DNA of 18,526 nucleotides from JAAYJG01 sp964450305. Lineage in GTDB: Bacteria > Bacillota > Clostridia > DSM-8532. Below are positions 15,693 through 18,526 of this stretch, piece by piece. Position numbers and translations under genes: made by a program. The DNA is taken from positions 1-18,526 of the forward strand of contig CAYVFB010000071.1 in the NCBI GenBank assembly GCA_964450305.1, read 5' to 3'. The notes beneath the pieces are model-generated. The model was given only the letters and a program-made list of their open reading frames with translations. It had not been told where the DNA came from and ran no database searches. Numbering within the stretch: the stretch's first letter is position 1; each line of letters starts with the position of its first letter.

Positions 15693-17519
15693 CTAATCGA
15701 CAACTTCGATTTTCATTTTTACCTTTGCAAGCGCTGGTTTGATATCCCGTTCGGCGGACATATCGAATACCGGAATGCCCTCCCGGTTGAAATGCACCCG
15801 GCGAACAGCCGTACATCTGGGGCTTCTGTCCATCGTGTCCTGTGCATGGTATGCTATCATCAGGTTTCCATGCCTGTCCTTGAAAAAGGTATTATGACCG
15901 GGACCATACTCACCATTTACAGAATAGTAGGACAGAACGGGCGCATTGCTCTTAATCCAGCTGTCGGGGTTGAGCAGATCATCTTCTGTTTCAGCGGTTA
16001 ACAGACCAAGCACATAGGAGTATCCGCCGGCTGCACCTCCTGAATAGGTGAGATAAACCTTATCGTCCGTTACAATGGTATACGGGCCTTCATTATTAAT
16101 TGTGTGTTCGTTGTTCTCCCAGCCGTACAATGGTCTTGAAAGCAGTGCTGGGCCGCTTGTCAGCCGCCAGGGCTGTTTTGGATCAATGGTTGCGATATAA
16201 AGCATGGAACCGGAATCGTCAGGTGTACCAATGTGTTCACGATAGGACCATACCAGATAATGGCTGACACCTGCCTGAAAATATGTCATATCCAGTGTGA
16301 TTGCCTCTGAAGCCAGCCAGGTACCATCCATTTTCGCAATACGGATGGGTTCCTCCCAATCGTCCGGACAGATGATACTGCCGCCCTTCTTCAGCTTCAT
16401 GAGATGGGATTGCGGCCCCCAGGCCCTTCCCCCGACGGCAAACAGAATATACAGTTCTTCTGCGATGACATGAAATTCAGGAGCCCAGAAGGTTTGAACA
16501 AACCCCTTTTCCTCATTCCTGTCCAAAATGAGATATTCCTTTACCCCGTCTTCAAATAATCCCGATACGGTATCCGCTTCACGTACATATAAGCCAACAT
16601 CATCGGTATTGTCATTGGTGGCGATGAAATAGTATTTTCCGCACCATTGAATCACATCCGGATCGGCGTATCCGACAGCCAAAGGGAACGGATATGTATC
16701 CTGGGTAACGGTACCCGTGATTTCGTATATCCCTGGTTTGGAAAAATCAATGCCTTCTGATTGCCATATAACTTGTTTTTCTGCTATGGAACCATCACTA
16801 TAAACCGCCGATGCAGTAACGGTATTGAGCTCGTCGGCAGAAGCTGTCTTGACAAGTTCTGGAATGATGATATCCACATTGACAAGAGGAGACCATTTCT
16901 GCAAAAGCTCCATGCCAAAACGGGTATCCACCTCCAGTACATTTCCCTTCATTGCTCCCTCCGGGGCATTGGGTGCGGTTTTGTATGGAAGCATGACACC
17001 TTTCGCCGCATCTGACACACTGTCAGGGTTGTGAATATCCTTCATTGTGTTTTGAAAGGAACTTTCCTGCTCATCCTTCCACTTCAACACATACGTTTTT
17101 TCTGTGTGATCATACTCGCAAACAACTTCCTGTATATATGCATCCTGATGTAAACAAAGCAGCCCGACTTCATTAAAATGAAAAAGGTCTCTTGAGATCC
17201 ATAACACAGCCTTCCCTTTGCTCTCTTCGTCCCGGCTGCCGTCGGCATTAATTCTGACAGCTACGATCCCAAAGCCTCCATCTGCCAGATGGAACAGATA
17301 TGGCTTTTTCAGTCCTTTCTCATTCAGCGTATTATCAGGGGCAACTGTTGATTTTACAAATAAAATTCCATAGTTCTGATTCAATGCCTCATAATGGTCT
17401 CCATCCTTGCTGTACGCCATATGCACGCTGTAGGCAAGATGTGACGAATACAGCTTCGGGACCGGTGTTCTGGTATAAACCAGAATACTTCCCTTGGCTG
17501 CATGCTGAGAGTTTATCAT
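15693..17519 (-). CDS. GH43-type glycosidase with extra N-terminal propeller-like part and Ig-like linker domain
   Basis: This 608-residue protein carries its GH43 five-bladed propeller in the C-terminal half (about 280-590). D286 (YADPDV) fits the general base, D410 or a nearby Asp the pKa modulator, and E477 (NNEGPY) the general acid; YGPGHN near 538-543 is a further family feature. GH43 enzymes are mostly arabinofuranosidases or xylosidases; the substrate here is not clear. Residues about 1-210 contain repeated propeller-like strands (SVHMAYSKDGDHYEAL, LWISRDLFHFNEVGLL). Residues about 213-280 resemble a bacterial Ig-like (Big_4) domain (ASAVYSDGS, KPGIYEITGTV). There is no signal peptide. 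The ATG at 17519 has GAGG 8 bases upstream; the longer frame to 17585 has no good site. It lies 121 bases after the partial GH31 gene and 28 before the next GH31. Confidence 0.88.
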   Translation of the reverse strand: MINSQHAAKGSILVYTRTPVPKLYSSHLAYSVHMAYSKDGDHYEALNQNYGILFVKSTVAPDNTLNEKGLKKPYLFHLADGGFGIVAVRINADGSRDEESKGKAVLWISRDLFHFNEVGLLCLHQDAYIQEVVCEYDHTEKTYVLKWKDEQESSFQNTMKDIHNPDSVSDAAKGVMLPYKTAPNAPEGAMKGNVLEVDTRFGMELLQKWSPLVNVDIIIPELVKTASADELNTVTASAVYSDGSIAEKQVIWQSEGIDFSKPGIYEITGTVTQDTYPFPLAVGYADPDVIQWCGKYYFIATNDNTDDVGLYVREADTVSGLFEDGVKEYLILDRNEEKGFVQTFWAPEFHVIAEELYILFAVGGRAWGPQSHLMKLKKGGSIICPDDWEEPIRIAKMDGTWLASEAITLDMTYFQAGVSHYLVWSYREHIGTPDDSGSMLYIATIDPKQPWRLTSGPALLSRPLYGWENNEHTINNEGPYTIVTDDKVYLTYSGGAAGGYSYVLGLLTAETEDDLLNPDSWIKSNAPVLSYYSVNGEYGPGHNTFFKDRHGNLMIAYHAQDTMDRSPRCTAVRRVHFNREGIPVFDMSAERDIKPALAKVKMKIEVVD

Positions 17520-17640
17520 ATTCCTATCCTCTTTCTGGTCTTTGGACCTTAAATATCTTCTTCTCTGAGTGCTGTGAGAACACACAAGTCCTCATTTGAA
17601 AGATGGGTGTAGGCTGCCATGATGTTTCATCCAGCATAAA

Positions 17641-18526
17641 TTATAGCTTTATGTTTTTTTCTTCGCCTTGATAACTGACCTCGATCGTCTTGGGTTGTCC
17701 GCAGCCTATCAGCTTAATCCGGAAGTTTTCCTGATAATGGAATGAACCGGACGCTTTCCCAAAGGTGAATATTCTGTCATGCTCCTGATACCTCAGGGGG
17801 ATCTCAGAAAAGCATCCATTCTCATAAGCATAACCGTCACCACTGTCATTATAAAGGGTAAACACTCCATCTGCCCCGCTGTAAACAAGGATTTCCGATA
17901 CTTCGCCTTTCTTCTCGTCGGCATAGGTTATCGGTTCTGATAATGGGATAATGGAGCCTGCCCTCACAAACAGAGGGATAATATCCAGTGGGGCGTCACA
18001 CAGAACTGTCTGTCCCCCCGTATGGAATGTATTCGTCCAAAAATCATACCAGCCCGTCCCATCGGGTAAATATACCCTTTTTGTCTTTTCAGTTTCCGGC
18101 AGTGGAATACTGTTCACTTCATAATACATGGGCTCGGTGACAGGACAAACCAGCAATGATTTGCCGAACATGTAACAGTCGGATATTTCTCTCACCTTGT
18201 CATCCTTCGCAAAATCGAACAACAGGCTCCTTATCATGACTGTATGATTCCGACATGCTTCAGCCCCCATGGAATAAATATAGGGCATGAGTTGATACCG
18301 CAGTTTAATAAATTTCACAATGGATTCATAAAAAATGCTGCCGGGTTCACCAAAATTCCACGGTTCCCGGGGCGTGTCCGTCCCATGTGAGCGGAAAACC
18401 GGCAAAAACGTACCATACTGCAGCCACCTGACATAAAGCTCCCTGTAACCGAGATCCTTTACACCATCGTTGAAGTCGCCGTCCCAGAACCATAGCCTGT
18501 TCGTATTCCCGCTGCTGTTGCAGCCC
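17641..18526 (-). CDS. GH31 glycosidase, C-terminal part (cut by right edge)
   Basis: The frame is open to the right edge, giving 295 visible residues; the apparent start near 18405 is an internal TTG and not a real start. The visible sequence begins inside the barrel with RLWFWDGDFNDGVKDLGYR, followed by ELYVRWLQYGTFLPVFRSHG, a GH31 signature around the substrate-binding Arg and His. A C-terminal beta-sandwich follows, then a DUF5110-like domain (VYSGADGVFTLYNDSGDGYA). The nucleophile and acid/base lie outside the window, so specificity cannot be judged; alpha-glucosidase or alpha-xylosidase are both possible. It differs clearly from the second GH31 at 13691-15664, so the two are not a recent duplication. 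It is the most upstream visible gene of the glycosidase cluster; the promoter of that cluster lies to the right of the window. Confidence 0.9.
   Translation of the reverse strand, partial: GCNSSGNTNRLWFWDGDFNDGVKDLGYRELYVRWLQYGTFLPVFRSHGTDTPREPWNFGEPGSIFYESIVKFIKLRYQLMPYIYSMGAEACRNHTVMIRSLLFDFAKDDKVREISDCYMFGKSLLVCPVTEPMYYEVNSIPLPETEKTKRVYLPDGTGWYDFWTNTFHTGGQTVLCDAPLDIIPLFVRAGSIIPLSEPITYADEKKGEVSEILVYSGADGVFTLYNDSGDGYAYENGCFSEIPLRYQEHDRIFTFGKASGSFHYQENFRIKLIGCGQPKTIEVSYQGEEKNIKL

Noticed and set aside
17641..18405. A short stand-alone gene starting at 18405
   Set aside because: The start is a TTG codon within a conserved GH31 motif, and the frame is open to the window edge with further GH31 sequence, so it is the 3' part of a longer gene.
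1..18526. CRISPR arrays, tRNA or rRNA genes, insertion sequences
   Set aside because: I saw no regularly spaced repeats, tRNA-like cloverleaf, rRNA sequence, transposase gene or terminal inverted repeats.

Overview
All protein genes I can support lie on the minus strand, so the window reads right to left. It looks like a sugar-utilisation locus of a Gram-positive Bacillota bacterium, most likely Paenibacillus-like or a plant-polysaccharide-degrading clostridium. The reasons are strong AGGAGG-type ribosome binding sites, sigma-A-type promoters, a cre-like (CcpA) site, a YesM-type sensor kinase, and many intracellular glycosidases without signal peptides. By eye the base composition is just under half G+C. 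The taxonomy is an inference.

Region 1 (about 18526 to 11554, transcribed leftward) holds four tightly packed glycosidases: the 3' part of a GH31 enzyme cut by the window edge, a large GH43-type protein, a complete GH31 enzyme (alpha-xylosidase-like) and a GH36 alpha-galactosidase-like enzyme. None has a signal peptide, so they should trim oligosaccharides inside the cell. An importer is expected but is not in the window.

Region 2 (11543 to 4649) starts with a LacI-family repressor that has its own promoter. Next comes an apparent operon: FGGY sugar kinase, GatD-like polyol dehydrogenase, GatZ-like protein, FucU-like mutarotase and an aldo/keto reductase, closed by a hairpin terminator. Matching LacI-type operators (core TTAAACGTTTAA) sit over the lacI start region and inside the kinase promoter. 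Together the genes suggest a non-Leloir route: aldose (perhaps galactose released by the GH36 enzyme), then polyol, ketose, ketose phosphate and fructose 6-phosphate. There is no GatY aldolase, PTS or Leloir gene in the window. The reductase has lost the two residues that normally hold the NADPH 2'-phosphate, so the reductase/dehydrogenase pair could be NAD(H)-balanced. This is the most interesting candidate system here.

Region 3 (4524 to 1) starts with a separate promoter carrying direct repeats. It drives a DUF5060/DUF4038-type putative glycosidase and an unrecognised 657-residue protein that looks like a helical-toroid carbohydrate enzyme. Two strong stem-loops lie between them. The region ends with the N-terminal sensor half of a YesM-type histidine kinase that runs off the left edge.
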